Positions 45,506 through 54,303 of a DNA stretch of 64,000 nt are shown here, piece by piece. Numbering within the stretch: the stretch's first letter is position 1; each line of letters begins with the position of its first letter. The stretch comes from Halalkalicoccus paucihalophilus (GTDB lineage Archaea > Halobacteriota > Halobacteria > Halobacteriales > Halalkalicoccaceae), in NCBI RefSeq assembly GCF_001593955.1, contig NZ_LTAZ01000017.1, positions 124,001 to 188,000 of the forward strand, in the 5' to 3' direction. A program made the translations under genes and the position numbers. A model generated the notes under the pieces. That model was not told the origin of the DNA, searched no databases, and worked only from the letters and a program-made list of their open reading frames with translations.

Positions 45506-45988
45506 CTACATCCGCTCACACGACAGATACCGACGCGCCGCCGGGATGGTCAGCGGGATCACATCGGGATCGACGATCACCTCGAATAACCGAACGGTCG
45601 CGGGTGGGCGAAGCCCCTGGGATTCCAGCAGGGACCGATCCGTCAGGACGTCCCGAACGGTCCCGTCCGCCGCGATCGACCCGTTCCGTCCGACGAGGAC
45701 GACCCGTTTTGCGACCTTGGGGATGAGGTCGAGCGAGGGAGTGAACACGAGCACAGTCCCGTCGTGATCGTCCAGCAGGCCGAGGATTCTCTCGCGATAT
45801 TGAGCGTCGACCGCCCCCAGGGGCTCGTTGAGGAGGAGGACCTCGGGATCGAAGGAGAACACGCTTGCCACGGCAGCGCGTTGTTTCTCGCCGCCAGAGA
45901 GCCGGAACGGTGGCCGATCCACTTTACCGACCGGAATCACGTCGAAAAGTAGTTTCAGATCATCTGGATGGGGATCGTCCGCTTCCAT
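45506..45988 (-). pseudogene. CbiO/NikO-like metal ABC ATPase, C-terminal half
   Basis: 160 residues. Keeps the signature FRLSGGEKQRAAVASVFSFD and Walker B region EVLLLNEPLGAVDAQYRERI, then GTVLVFTPSLDLIPKVAKRV and a C-terminal extension. It lacks Walker A, and the Walker B Asp is Asn (LLLNEP), and the H-loop His is replaced (FTPS). It cannot hydrolyse ATP as it stands. Energy-coupling-type cobalt/nickel uptake ATPases have this layout, which would suit a urease neighbour, but the subtype is inference. Confidence 0.7.
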
Positions 45989-46042
45989 TCATTTTGGCGA
46001 GAAGTCAGTCAAGCGCTCAACGGTGGCTCTCGCTATCTTGGA

Positions 46043-46780
46043 TTATCGTGACGTCGGCAGAGATGGTCGGTCGGTGCTTCTGGGTGTTGGCGGGGGTGTC
46101 CGCTTGTGAGCAGACGACACACAGCGTTGGCCATACTCTTTGACGACGTCGACGTCAATTCCGAGGTCGTCCGCGACCGTTTCTGGACTCTCCCCTCTAT
46201 CGATCAATCCTAATAGAATCTGATCGAGTAAGTCGTAGGGCGCACCAAGGTCCTCAGCATCGGTCTGTCCGGCCCAGAACCCGGCGGTCGGCTCCTTCTC
46301 GATGATTCGTTTCGGTACACCAACGTACGGTGCGAGGGCCCGAACCTCGGTCTTATAGAGGTCCCCCAGGGGGTACAGGTCTGCCCCACCGTCACCGTAT
46401 TTCGTAAAATAGCCAAGCAGGAGTTCTGACCGGTTCGCCGTTCCGAGCACGAGCGACGAACGCGTGTTTGCTGCGTAGTATGCACAGACCATCCGAAACC
46501 GTGCAATGGTGTTCCCGCTCACCACCTGATCATCGGTTGGTCCAATCGTCGATTTCACCAACTCTGTGAACAGGTCGAGCAGCCCCTGGAGATGAATTTC
46601 TTGGTACTCAATTCCCAAGCCATCCGCGATCGTCCGGGTGTCGATGGCGTTGAGGTCCTCAGTTTTGTGACAGGGAAGTCCCAGCGCCAGCACTTGCTCG
46701 GTATCGAGTGCCGCTGCGGCGACGGCTGCCGTCACCGTTGAGTCAATTCCGCCGCTCATTGGGACGACAACACCCTCCAC
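46043..46780 (-). CDS. nadE: NAD synthetase NadE, start uncertain
   Basis: At least 245 residues. NH3-dependent NAD synthetase activates deamido-NAD with ATP. Seen: VVVPMSGGIDSTVTAAV (PP-loop SGGIDS), NTIARFRMVCAYYAANTRSS, LVLGTANRSELLLGYFTKYG and DGGADLYPLGDLYKTEV, the substrate-binding signature. The GTG at 46780 is the only start near, but conserved family-like residues continue upstream in frame to about 46870 (FLVESAEAERIREETVSFV) without any ATG/GTG. The true N-terminus is therefore lost or uses an unseen codon, so the gene may be 5'-truncated. Confidence 0.8.
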   Translation of the reverse strand: MEGVVVPMSGGIDSTVTAAVAAAALDTEQVLALGLPCHKTEDLNAIDTRTIADGLGIEYQEIHLQGLLDLFTELVKSTIGPTDDQVVSGNTIARFRMVCAYYAANTRSSLVLGTANRSELLLGYFTKYGDGGADLYPLGDLYKTEVRALAPYVGVPKRIIEKEPTAGFWAGQTDAEDLGAPYDLLDQILLGLIDRGESPETVADDLGIDVDVVKEYGQRCVSSAHKRTPPPTPRSTDRPSLPTSR

Positions 46781-47105
46781 GTCTGCCTCCTGGACACGCT
46801 GGCGAACGAATGAGACGGTTTCTTCCCGAATCCGCTCGGCCTCTGCTGATTCGACCAGAAATCGTTTCTCATCTCGATCTAGATGTGAGTGATTGGTATT
46901 CGTTTTATACGCTATATTATGACCATATTTATTCTTCTATCAGTAATAACGAACCAACTGAGGATATATAAGCACTATCCTTAAACAAGCAAAGGATATA
47001 TCAGAATCCGAAAGCCTCTAGCTCACACCGCTCGTCTACTGGCACACTAGAGACGATCAATGCTCAGTCAATCCTGACGCTGAATTGGAGTGTTGCGCGT
47101 AAGTA

Positions 47106-47247
47106 CTATAGGACACTGTTATCGATCGCCTGTTGGTGCTGTGCTTCCTGTTGCTCGACGACGACAACCTCGCGATCCGTTTCGTGGAGTCGGGTTGCAA
47201 TGGTCTTCCCGAATGTCCCGTATCCACAAATGATGATGTGATGGTGC
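47106..47247 (-). pseudogene. TrkA-N/potassium channel NAD-binding fragment
   Basis: The minus frame reads HHHIIICGYGTFGKTIATRL, then HETDREVVVVEQQEAQHQQA and a stop. GYGTFGKTIA is the dinucleotide-binding loop of TrkA-N (RCK) domains. Only the first ~45 residues of the domain remain. Directly abuts the patatin remnant on the other strand. Confidence 0.7.
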
Positions 47248-47257
47248 ACTGGGACAC

Positions 47258-48186
47258 CTGCTGGATCATCTCCCAGATGGGTACCGCGTCTGTGGATTCA
47301 GTGGCGCCTCTGGTGGAGCTATCACCGCGACAGCCGCCTGGTACGGCTCCTTTCGAATGCTCAGACACCGAAGGGTGTACTAGAGGGACTGTGGAGCGAC
47401 ATCGCTGCGACCACTGGCTGGGAACAGTGGGTAAACACCGCCGCAGTGGTGACAGCACGACTGGACCCAGGTGGACTTCTAACCCCCTCTCTAAGTCCAT
47501 ATCTCGTTCTCGACGGCAGTATAGCCCACCAACAGCTGTCTACGATCCTTTCCGAGCACATAGGGTTCGATGAATTCCAACAGTTGCTTGCTACTGATAA
47601 CCAGCCTCCCCGTCTCTTTGTCGGCGCTGTCGATCCCTTGAATGGATACCCGGCTACGTTTACAAACGAAGGAGTAACCCTGGATGCGCTACTAGCCTCT
47701 ACCGCTCTTCCCACGCTATTTCGTGCCGTCGAGATCAATGATCGTCCCTACTGGGACGGCGTGTTCGCGCAAAATCCTCCAATCCGCCAGTTCGTCACGA
47801 CGGCGGCCCTTCCTCCGATCGACGAGCTCTGGATTGTCCAGCTAACCCCGCAATCTGTCGATGAAACGCCGACCACAACCGAAGCGATCGCAGACCGAAT
47901 GGCACAGCTCGTCGGAAATCTCTCACTCCAGCACGAACGCGTCTTCATCGAGATAGTGAGCGAGTGGGCCGCCAACGGGTACTTGCCGGAAGATCGATTC
48001 GCCACGACGACGATTCGGACTATCGCCCTCCCCCAAGACAAGGCCGCAGCATCCACTGTCGATCGACGGCGCTCGTTCGTTGAATCCCTCTTTGCTGACG
48101 GTCGTACGGAGGCCATCCACCTGCTCGAACAACTCGAGATCTATCCTCACGCAGTCGAAACGTGGTGTCTCAAGCGCGTGGAGTGA
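47258..48186 (+). pseudogene. Patatin-like phospholipase, truncated and frameshifted
   Basis: The first part (LDHLPDGYRVCGFSGASGGA) carries the GxSxG nucleophile elbow; after a shift near 47362 the frame reads TPKGVLEGLWSDIAATTGWE and continues without break to 48186. The second part contains ALLASTALPTLFRAVEI and YWDGVFAQNPPI, with the catalytic Asp of the DG[A/G] motif (here D-G-V). The N-terminal GGG oxyanion segment is absent at the TrkA-N junction. An internal ATG/GTG at 47446 could give 246 residues without Ser. Confidence 0.75.
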
Positions 48187-48424
48187 TGGACTCCGTCGGA
48201 TCGCGCGAAGTCGCCATGTGACACGCCGAGGAATGCGCGCTTCGATGAGTCTCGAAGATGACGACTGAAAGGAAGTTGTGGCGCTGTTGAAATCCAATGA
48301 ATTGGATACGGTACTCGGTGAGGCAGTTGAACTTCCGATACAGTACTTGTCACACGTCGGTTAACTATAGTACTAAGGAAGACACACGCCCACCACTCTC
48401 CAAGGTATTCGCAGTTGGAACGGA

Positions 48425-49150
48425 TTACTGACGTTTATCGTCCTTCTCGTCCACCTCCTTCCAATGGCCGGGCTCAACGCCGTGGATTTCTCCTTTCGCC
48501 TCGCGTTTACCCGGCCAGAACGCAATCAAAAAGACAGTGATATAGAACAAAGCCAGCACTGTTGCGACGACCAGGCCAGGGATCCCCGGGAGCGCCGCGG
48601 CCTGAGTCCACTGTGCTCCGGGGCTAAAGAGAGTGATCTTAGAGACCCAGGCGAGCCCGACGACAACAAACAGTAACGCGTAGACCCGACGGACCCGACG
48701 AGACAGGGCTTCAAGGTATGAGACCTTGAATGTCGGCTGACGAAGATCGTCACTGATTTTTTCTCTCCAATTCGGATGGTATTCGACGTCTGCGGGATTG
48801 AAGACGTTCGCGAAGACGTTCTCCTCAATGAACCGGACTTGAGACCGCCATACGTCGAAGAACCGATAGCGTCGGACTTCGAAAAAGAGGAACATACCCA
48901 GCAGTATCAGCCCGATCAGCAAGAGGTACGCCGGCATACTCTCGCTTGCAAACACTATTGAGAGCAACGCGGCGATCAGGGTGATTGCCCAGTCGGTTGT
49001 TCGGTCGAGCCGATCCTGTGCCCGTGTCGTCTGACTTACACTCCCTCGATAAAAATGCGGGAGGACCGAAAGGAACGCTTCTGGATCAGCGCCGGCATTG
49101 GCCGCAACCTCCTCATCGTGAGCATCAAGTCGGTCGGATGTCTCGTCCAT
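48425..49150 (-). CDS. DUF2270 membrane protein
   Basis: 241 residues from the ATG at 49150 (MDETSDRLDAHDEEVAANAG). Body: FLSVLPHFYRGSVSQTTRAQ, DRTTDWAITLIAALLSIVFA, LLIGLILLGMFLFFEVRRYR, FFDVWRSQVRFIEENVFANV and two C-terminal TM segments (ALLFVVVGLAWVSKITLF; VVATVLALFYITVFLIAF). This matches the DUF2270 family, of unknown function, common in haloarchaea and some bacteria. An in-frame start 87 bp upstream adds basic residues not seen in the family. Confidence 0.87.
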   Translation of the reverse strand: MDETSDRLDAHDEEVAANAGADPEAFLSVLPHFYRGSVSQTTRAQDRLDRTTDWAITLIAALLSIVFASESMPAYLLLIGLILLGMFLFFEVRRYRFFDVWRSQVRFIEENVFANVFNPADVEYHPNWREKISDDLRQPTFKVSYLEALSRRVRRVYALLFVVVGLAWVSKITLFSPGAQWTQAAALPGIPGLVVATVLALFYITVFLIAFWPGKREAKGEIHGVEPGHWKEVDEKDDKRQ

Positions 49151-49326
49151 ATCAATTGCACACCTCCGACGGGGATAACGCTCTCTACGTGCCCAATACA
49201 GTGAGACAAGCATCATCTGCTCTGCTATAAATTTCATCCCTAATCTATAAATCTTATATTAGATAGAAAAAGAAGCTTCATCGAAATAACAGCGACGATG
49301 GGCTGAATGCATTCTCCGGGGCTTGT

Positions 49327-49510
49327 TTAGATATTCAGCAGGCCAGTCCTGACAACATCCAAAGAGCCAGAGTCCTGTCTCGATAACTGTACTTCATCAA
49401 TCGGGCCTCTGTCAGCTAGCGTTTGGAGGCGATCAATGGCCCCAATCTGGGGTGGATTGAGTCCACTGGGGCCCAACGTTCGCACTCGAACGACCGCTCG
49501 GACTGGGTTT
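49327..49510 (-). pseudogene. Possible remnant downstream of the HTH gene
   Basis: A minus frame lacking a start reads RTLGPSGLNPPQIGAIDRLQ and TLADRGPIDEVQLSRQ before a stop at 49327. It resembles a small helix-rich domain and directly follows the HTH gene at 49515, possibly as a frameshifted C-terminal part or a separate broken gene. Not identified. Confidence 0.3.
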
Positions 49511-49514
49511 CTGC

Positions 49515-49775
49515 TCAGAGATTTCCTCCGCTTGTTGTCTGCTGTTGGCAGACATACTGAGTCCCTGTCCGATCGACGTGATCCGTTGTGGTGAGTATCT
49601 GGAGTAACGGGTAGAGGGTGATCTTCTTCATTCCGAGTGCGGCGTGCAGCTCATCGATTGTTGCTTCATTCTCGACCCGTAAATAGAGGTAAACGAGTTT
49701 GGCGTCGGCTGTATCGAGCGTCTCTGGCAGGTTGAGGTCTGCGTGTCGCTGGTGCTGTGATTGGGTCTGGATCAC
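49515..49775 (-). CDS. Small helix-turn-helix protein
   Basis: 86 residues: LNLPETLDTADAKLVYLYLR, ENEATIDELHAALGMKKITL, PLLQILTTTDHVDRTGTQYV. The helix-turn-helix-wing order (EATIDELHAALG...TLYPLLQ.L) is MarR/TrmB-like. Members of this size often lie on haloarchaeal plasmids. Target unknown. The ATG at 49775 has no SD site. Confidence 0.65.
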   Translation of the reverse strand: MIQTQSQHQRHADLNLPETLDTADAKLVYLYLRVENEATIDELHAALGMKKITLYPLLQILTTTDHVDRTGTQYVCQQQTTSGGNL

Positions 49776-49854
49776 AGTGATGGATCGCTCGCCAGTTCAG
49801 TAAACAGCCCACCTGTCACACCACCGTCTTCATGCTCCGGGTGATGTAAGCACC

Positions 49855-49962
49855 GAATCTCCTCGTTGACTACGACGAGCTTTTTCCCACAACGTTTCGT
49901 CTACTCGATGTCGTCTTTTTCGAGCTTCTCGAGAAAGTTCATGATACGGGCCACAGTCTGAC
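49855..49962 (-). pseudogene. Winged-helix plasmid protein, fragment E
   Basis: The minus strand reads TVARIMNFLEKLEKDDIE then KRCGKKLVVVNEEIRCLH, with a stop in between, matching the C-terminal domain of the copy at 61114-61865. It lies directly beside the second histone-fold gene copy. Confidence 0.6.
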
Positions 49963-50103
49963 CATTATACCGAGGTGGGAGGTACAATTACGAGTGGTAC
50001 GTAGCTCCGAAAGGCTGCTTAGGCCAGTTTCCAGCAGGGAATCTACGAAAACGGAGCGACAGTGGGAGTTCGCCTACACTACTTCGCTAGAGAATCGTCG
50101 GTC

Positions 50104-50271
50104 TTAGAGGTCGCGGGGCTGAACGGTCTTGCGATCGTTGTCTGTGGCTCGTTGGGCTGCATCCTCGAGTAATTCTTCGACTTCCTCGTCGAGTGAGTCG
50201 TAGAAATCCGACGCGACGTTCTGATCATCGAGCGTCTCTTTGACTGCCGACTGAACGATGAGATCTGCCAT
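50104..50271 (-). CDS. Small histone-fold (DUF1931-like) protein, copy 2
   Basis: 55 residues: MADLIVQSAVKETLDDQNVA, DFYDSLDEEVEELLEDAAQR and DNDRKTVQPRDL. Differs from copy 1 at about 9 positions, mostly conservative, and many of the DNA changes are silent, which suggests selection on the protein in at least one copy. The shared block also covers ~100 bp on either side. Probable nucleoid protein. Confidence 0.78.
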   Translation of the reverse strand: MADLIVQSAVKETLDDQNVASDFYDSLDEEVEELLEDAAQRATDNDRKTVQPRDL

Positions 50272-50576
50272 CAACTGCTGTTACAGAGGGTGCTACTGTA
50301 TGCTTTCTGTTTGGGATACCATGAAAGAGCATTAGTAGAACCGCTCTGGAGACGCGTGGAGTTACTAACTGAATCACGAACTCCTATCATCCAGAATTTC
50401 ACGCGTTAATTGAATCGATTGAGATTCGCTTCCAACGCAGTCATGGAGCTATTGAGCAATAACTGGGGTGGTATACCAACCATGGTTATTATTAGCACAG
50501 ACGGCGTATACAACTAGTGTCAAAAATACACTATCTTCGGGCCCGACTCCCGATATAACACAGAGGAGAGTTTCCA

Positions 50577-50972
50577 ATGCAATCTTCAGACAGTGACCGT
50601 ACTCTCACCTTGCCCGCAAGTAGTACCAGTGACCACAAGACAGCCCGTTCTAATATAAACCGATTGTATCGAAAACGGTTGTTCGAGACATTGAAACAAG
50701 CCATTCAAACCGGCCATAACGGGGTCGATATTGTTCATCTCGACCAGGAATCCAGGACCGGACTCAGGCTGAATGTATGGCAGGCAACGAAATGGAAAAC
50801 AGAACCCCCAGCCATATCTGCAAACCACTGCCGAAGATACGATTTTCGCTATTATGATCGCGAAAAGCTTCTTGCTTCCCTGTCGCAGGGCGAATGGCCC
50901 GGTGTCCATGAAGGGAGACACATTTTACCGGCTGAATACGGGCAGAAATGGCAGCCTAGTTACTCCCTCTGA
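50577..50972 (+). CDS. Hypothetical protein
   Basis: 131 residues: RSNINRLYRKRLFETLKQAI, VDIVHLDQESRTGLRLNVWQ and DFRYYDREKLLASLSQGEWP. A GAGGAG tract lies ~10 bp upstream of the ATG, a reasonable SD site. Basic for a haloarchaeal protein. A-T richer than its neighbours. No family recognised; might be plasmid-borne DNA-binding. Confidence 0.5.
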   Translation: MQSSDSDRTLTLPASSTSDHKTARSNINRLYRKRLFETLKQAIQTGHNGVDIVHLDQESRTGLRLNVWQATKWKTEPPAISANHCRRYDFRYYDREKLLASLSQGEWPGVHEGRHILPAEYGQKWQPSYSL

Positions 50973-51163
50973 ATCTCGCACGTAGTTTCTGACAGAGATT
51001 AAGTAGATGGCTACCCAGAGCGACACATCGTTCGTCTGTATCTCTCGATCCTCCAAGTACAATCAACAGGTGTAAACTAACCTCTGATACGTAGTATATG
51101 TAACTCTATGGCCATGTAAATTTTTCAAATGAGTGCGTGGTTTTCAAAACGGAGAAAACTATA

Positions 51164-51673
51164 TCACGCTGCTTTAGGTGTCATCGCACGGAAGGCCAGC
51201 ACGGCACCAACCACGAACACGAGTGTTGCGAGGTAGATGGGAGCAAGGTGTGTCACCCAGTTATGTGCGAATCCACCCAGATAGTGCATCGGCAGAGCGA
51301 GCGCCAGCGCAACGACTGCTGCTGTGACGGCAGTCACCAACGCCCACAGCTGGCCGGTGCGGACGCCATACCAAGCTAACGCTGCGACCGCAACGCCGGT
51401 AGCGATGATGAACCCAGCGAGGGCGACATGAAGATGGGTGATGTAGTACACCGCTTCTGGGTTTGTCCCAGCCAATTCAGCACGGGTAAGGCCATCAAGC
51501 ATGTGCACCCCGAGTTCGAATCCACTACCGATGAGTGCGAGAACCAAGAAGACGAGGCCGTAGCCAACGAAAGCCACCCCAGCAAGGGCCATCATAAGTG
51601 ATCCATTCCGTAATCGGGAACTGGTTTTGATTTCTGTTTCCCGGGACGGTATTGTTGGTTGCTTTGTAGCCAT
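51164..51673 (-). CDS. Four-TM membrane protein
   Basis: 169 residues. A polar N-terminus (1-25) and four hydrophobic segments: SLMMALAGVAFVGYGLVFLV, ITHLHVALAGFIIATGVAVA, ALVTAVTAAVVALALALPMH and LAPIYLATLVFVVGAVLAFR. Histidines at the membrane boundary (YITHLHVAL; PMHYLGGFAHNWVTHL) resemble haem- or metal-binding positions of small cytochrome/oxidase-linked membrane proteins, but nothing specific can be claimed. Single gene. Confidence 0.7.
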   Translation of the reverse strand: MATKQPTIPSRETEIKTSSRLRNGSLMMALAGVAFVGYGLVFLVLALIGSGFELGVHMLDGLTRAELAGTNPEAVYYITHLHVALAGFIIATGVAVAALAWYGVRTGQLWALVTAVTAAVVALALALPMHYLGGFAHNWVTHLAPIYLATLVFVVGAVLAFRAMTPKAA

Positions 51674-52287
51674 ATTCTACACTGTTTATCATTATGGTCT
51701 ACAAAGAGATATACTATTCTATGGCAAGACCATCACGTCTGATAACTGACGATCCATCTATAGTAAGAAGGCTAAGTATACTGTACTCACCGATGATTCG
51801 GGCGATCGATAAGTATGCTATCACGCCAGAGGAGTACATTGCTGGCCGGGAGCTAAAACATCGCATTTAACTTACTCCCTGAGCGACAGTGCCCTGCTCT
51901 GAAGAAGTGATATATTCTTCTCAGTGAGTCGCAAGTAGATACGAGAAATCACATATCAATCTATCTTTTGTGTGAATTTCGTTAAAATGGACGCTATAAT
52001 TGTGCAATATCCAGAATCATGAAACACGGATGTGAAACCTAGCAGGGGCACGGAGAATAGAATCGCAGGTAGTCCAAACGTTGTATGACTCAGCAGCCGT
52101 CCGCCTGCTGTACAAGATGCGACAAACGACGAAGCCACATTATTAGATGACCTCCGGCGAACCGTCAGCGACAGTCGACTCCTTATGGAATATCTGCAGG
52201 TGACAATAGAGCTGGTGCATGATATATGATTCTATCTGAAGACTGAAAACAACAGTATTCTGCTGGAATATGTATTATCTATTCGGA
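51674..52287. other. Intergenic region, no gene recognised
   Basis: About 610 bp AT-rich DNA. A 25-codon frame at 51793-51870 (ITPEEYIAGRELKHRI) might be the tail of a lost gene. Promoter of the gene at 51164 should lie at the left end. Confidence 0.4.
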
Positions 52288-53181
52288 CTAAATTTTCTCT
52301 TCTTTAAGATACGTTGATAAGGAGCGTAGCTCCGAAGTATCCCTTCCAAAGGCATCAATGTCGTTGTGATCAGTCACGTTGGACATCTCCAGTGATCGGG
52401 CCTGATTAATACCGAAGGGTATCCATGGAAGGGGCTCAGCCGCGTAGAGGCCAACCTGTGCGAGCCACATCGGCACCGAGACAATCTTGACGGATTTTCC
52501 TTCTGCTTGATAGAGCATCCGAGTGACCTCACCAAACGACAGTACTTCCGGCCCCCCAAGATCGTATTCCTTGCCGCCATGTTTCTCCTTTTCGAGTGCG
52601 TCAGCGGTGATGCGGGCAACGTCTTCAACCCAAATTGGCTGAAATGTCGGTTCATCCCCTCCGTTCGGAAGAACGGTCACGTAAGGGGTAGTGTACGTTT
52701 TAATGAACGTAAAGGTCTCACTTCCCTCTCCAAAGATAAATGATGGACGCAACACGACCCAGTCGAGATCTGAGTACTCGATGATCATATCACCGAGCCC
52801 CTGTGTCCGCCAATAGGCAATTGGACTCTGCATTGTTGCTCCGAGCGAACTCATCTCAACGTATCGATCGACGTCGTGTTGACTTGCAGCGTGGGCCGCA
52901 TTTACTGCACCGCCGATACAGACTGTATCGTGAAACGTCCCAGGACGAGGTTCGTGAAGTGGTGGGAGCGCCGTGAGATTGACAGCGGCATCCTGATTCT
53001 CGTATGCATCGACAATCGAGTCATAATCTGTCACATCACCAGTTTTCGTTTCAACCTCATCGGGGAGTACGTCAGGATCTGGTGATCGGGAAAGCGAGGT
53101 TACCATGTGACCACGCTCGACGAGTTCGGGACAGAGATAGCGTCCAACGAATCCATCACCACCTGTAACGAGTATATTCAT
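52288..53181 (-). CDS. NDUFA9-like NAD(P)-binding protein (atypical SDR)
   Basis: 297 residues. NILVTGGDGFVGRYLCPELV is the Rossmann loop; AYENQDAAVNLTALPP, EMSSLGATMQSPIAYWRTQG and DLDWVVLRPSFIFGEGSETF follow. The absence of the YxxxK pair and presence of LRPSFIFG, with the C-terminal WIPFGINQARSLEM, fit the complex-I NDUFA9/nucleotide-sugar-epimerase-like group. Possibly assists quinone or lipid redox. Last gene of the six-gene cluster, overlapping the SDR by 4 bp. A fragment of a second copy is at 60558-60630. Confidence 0.85.
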   Translation of the reverse strand: MNILVTGGDGFVGRYLCPELVERGHMVTSLSRSPDPDVLPDEVETKTGDVTDYDSIVDAYENQDAAVNLTALPPLHEPRPGTFHDTVCIGGAVNAAHAASQHDVDRYVEMSSLGATMQSPIAYWRTQGLGDMIIEYSDLDWVVLRPSFIFGEGSETFTFIKTYTTPYVTVLPNGGDEPTFQPIWVEDVARITADALEKEKHGGKEYDLGGPEVLSFGEVTRMLYQAEGKSVKIVSVPMWLAQVGLYAAEPLPWIPFGINQARSLEMSNVTDHNDIDAFGRDTSELRSLSTYLKEEKI

Positions 53182-54290
53182 TGTTCTCCCCTCCCAGCGG
53201 ATGCTCGTACCTGCTTACTACCCAGTGTTTCGGAGAGAGGTAAAGAGGTACGTTGAGCAAACGACCCATTTGAAGAGAACCGTCGATACACAACAGCGCT
53301 AATGAGCGCAACCAGCACGAGTCCGACAGAGATCAGTTGCGTGGGATGTGTGATCGCCCAGAGCAGGTAACTCCGGCTTCTCGCTCGCTCATCGAATCGT
53401 CCGTGGACACCATAGTCCGTTTCATCGTCGACCGGTTCCCAGAGGTTGTACTCCCTGCCGGGATCCTCCGGCTCGACAGTCATCTGTGCTCCCCATCCGG
53501 ATCGGGCCAACAAGTGATCGAGCCACCGAGGGACGAGTCGATTACCCAGTATTGCCTTCACCGTTGACCGCCCGACCCACAGTTCGTCGCGATCATGATG
53601 GGCCACCCAAACGATGGCATCCGCCGCGACTTCGGGCTGATAGATCGGCGGGACGGGCTGGGGTTTGTCTGGGAGGCGACTTTTCACCCACTCGAACTGT
53701 GGTGTGTTCATTGCCGGCAGTTGAACCATCGACAGTTGGACGTTGCTCTCGTCGTGGAGCAGCTCGGTACGCACTGATTCAGTGAACCCCTGAATGGCAT
53801 GTTTTGAGCCACAATACGCCGACTGTAACGGAATGCCACGATAGGCCAGCGCCGACCCGACTTGGACGATCGTGCCCTCGTCTCGTGGCACCATTCGATC
53901 AAGCGCGACTTGCGTGCCGTACACGCAACCGAGATAGGTCACATCGGTAACTCGATGGTACTCATCGGCTTCCATTTCGTTCGCCGGCGAGAACACGGAG
54001 GTCATCGCATTGTTCACCCAGACGTCGATCGGGCCGAACTCGTTTTCGACAGTCTCTGCTGCTGCTTCGACCTGATCGGCGTCGGCAACGTCAGTCGGAA
54101 CGACTAAGGCCTCACCACCTGCCGCTTCAACGTCTCGTCGCGCACCCTCAAGTCCCGTCTTACCGCGTGCGAGGAGGCCGATCCGCGCTCCCCGTTCGGC
54201 GAAGGCTCGAGCTGTCGCTCGACCGACGCCGGCCGATGCTCCTGTTACCACAACGACTTCGGATTGGTTCATTGTGTCCATATGGATCAT
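53178..54290 (-). CDS. Classical SDR oxidoreductase with C-terminal membrane anchor
   Basis: About 370 residues. VVVVTGASAGVGRATARAFA is the TGxxxGxG loop; PIDVWVNNAMTSVF, VQVGSALAYRGIPLQ (catalytic Ser) and SAYCGSKHAIQGFTE (YxxxK) complete the classical SDR catalytic set. After residue ~260 an extra region with LVPRWLDHLL and a hydrophobic segment (QLISVGLVLVALISAVVYRR) would tether it to the membrane. Start chosen at ATG 54290, 13 bp after the VKOR gene; 54281, 54272 and TTG 54311 are alternatives. Confidence 0.85.
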   Translation of the reverse strand: MIHMDTMNQSEVVVVTGASAGVGRATARAFAERGARIGLLARGKTGLEGARRDVEAAGGEALVVPTDVADADQVEAAAETVENEFGPIDVWVNNAMTSVFSPANEMEADEYHRVTDVTYLGCVYGTQVALDRMVPRDEGTIVQVGSALAYRGIPLQSAYCGSKHAIQGFTESVRTELLHDESNVQLSMVQLPAMNTPQFEWVKSRLPDKPQPVPPIYQPEVAADAIVWVAHHDRDELWVGRSTVKAILGNRLVPRWLDHLLARSGWGAQMTVEPEDPGREYNLWEPVDDETDYGVHGRFDERARSRSYLLWAITHPTQLISVGLVLVALISAVVYRRFSSNGSFAQRTSLPLSETLGSKQVRASAGRGEQ

Positions 54291-54303
54291 TTCCTGTATC
54301 TGT

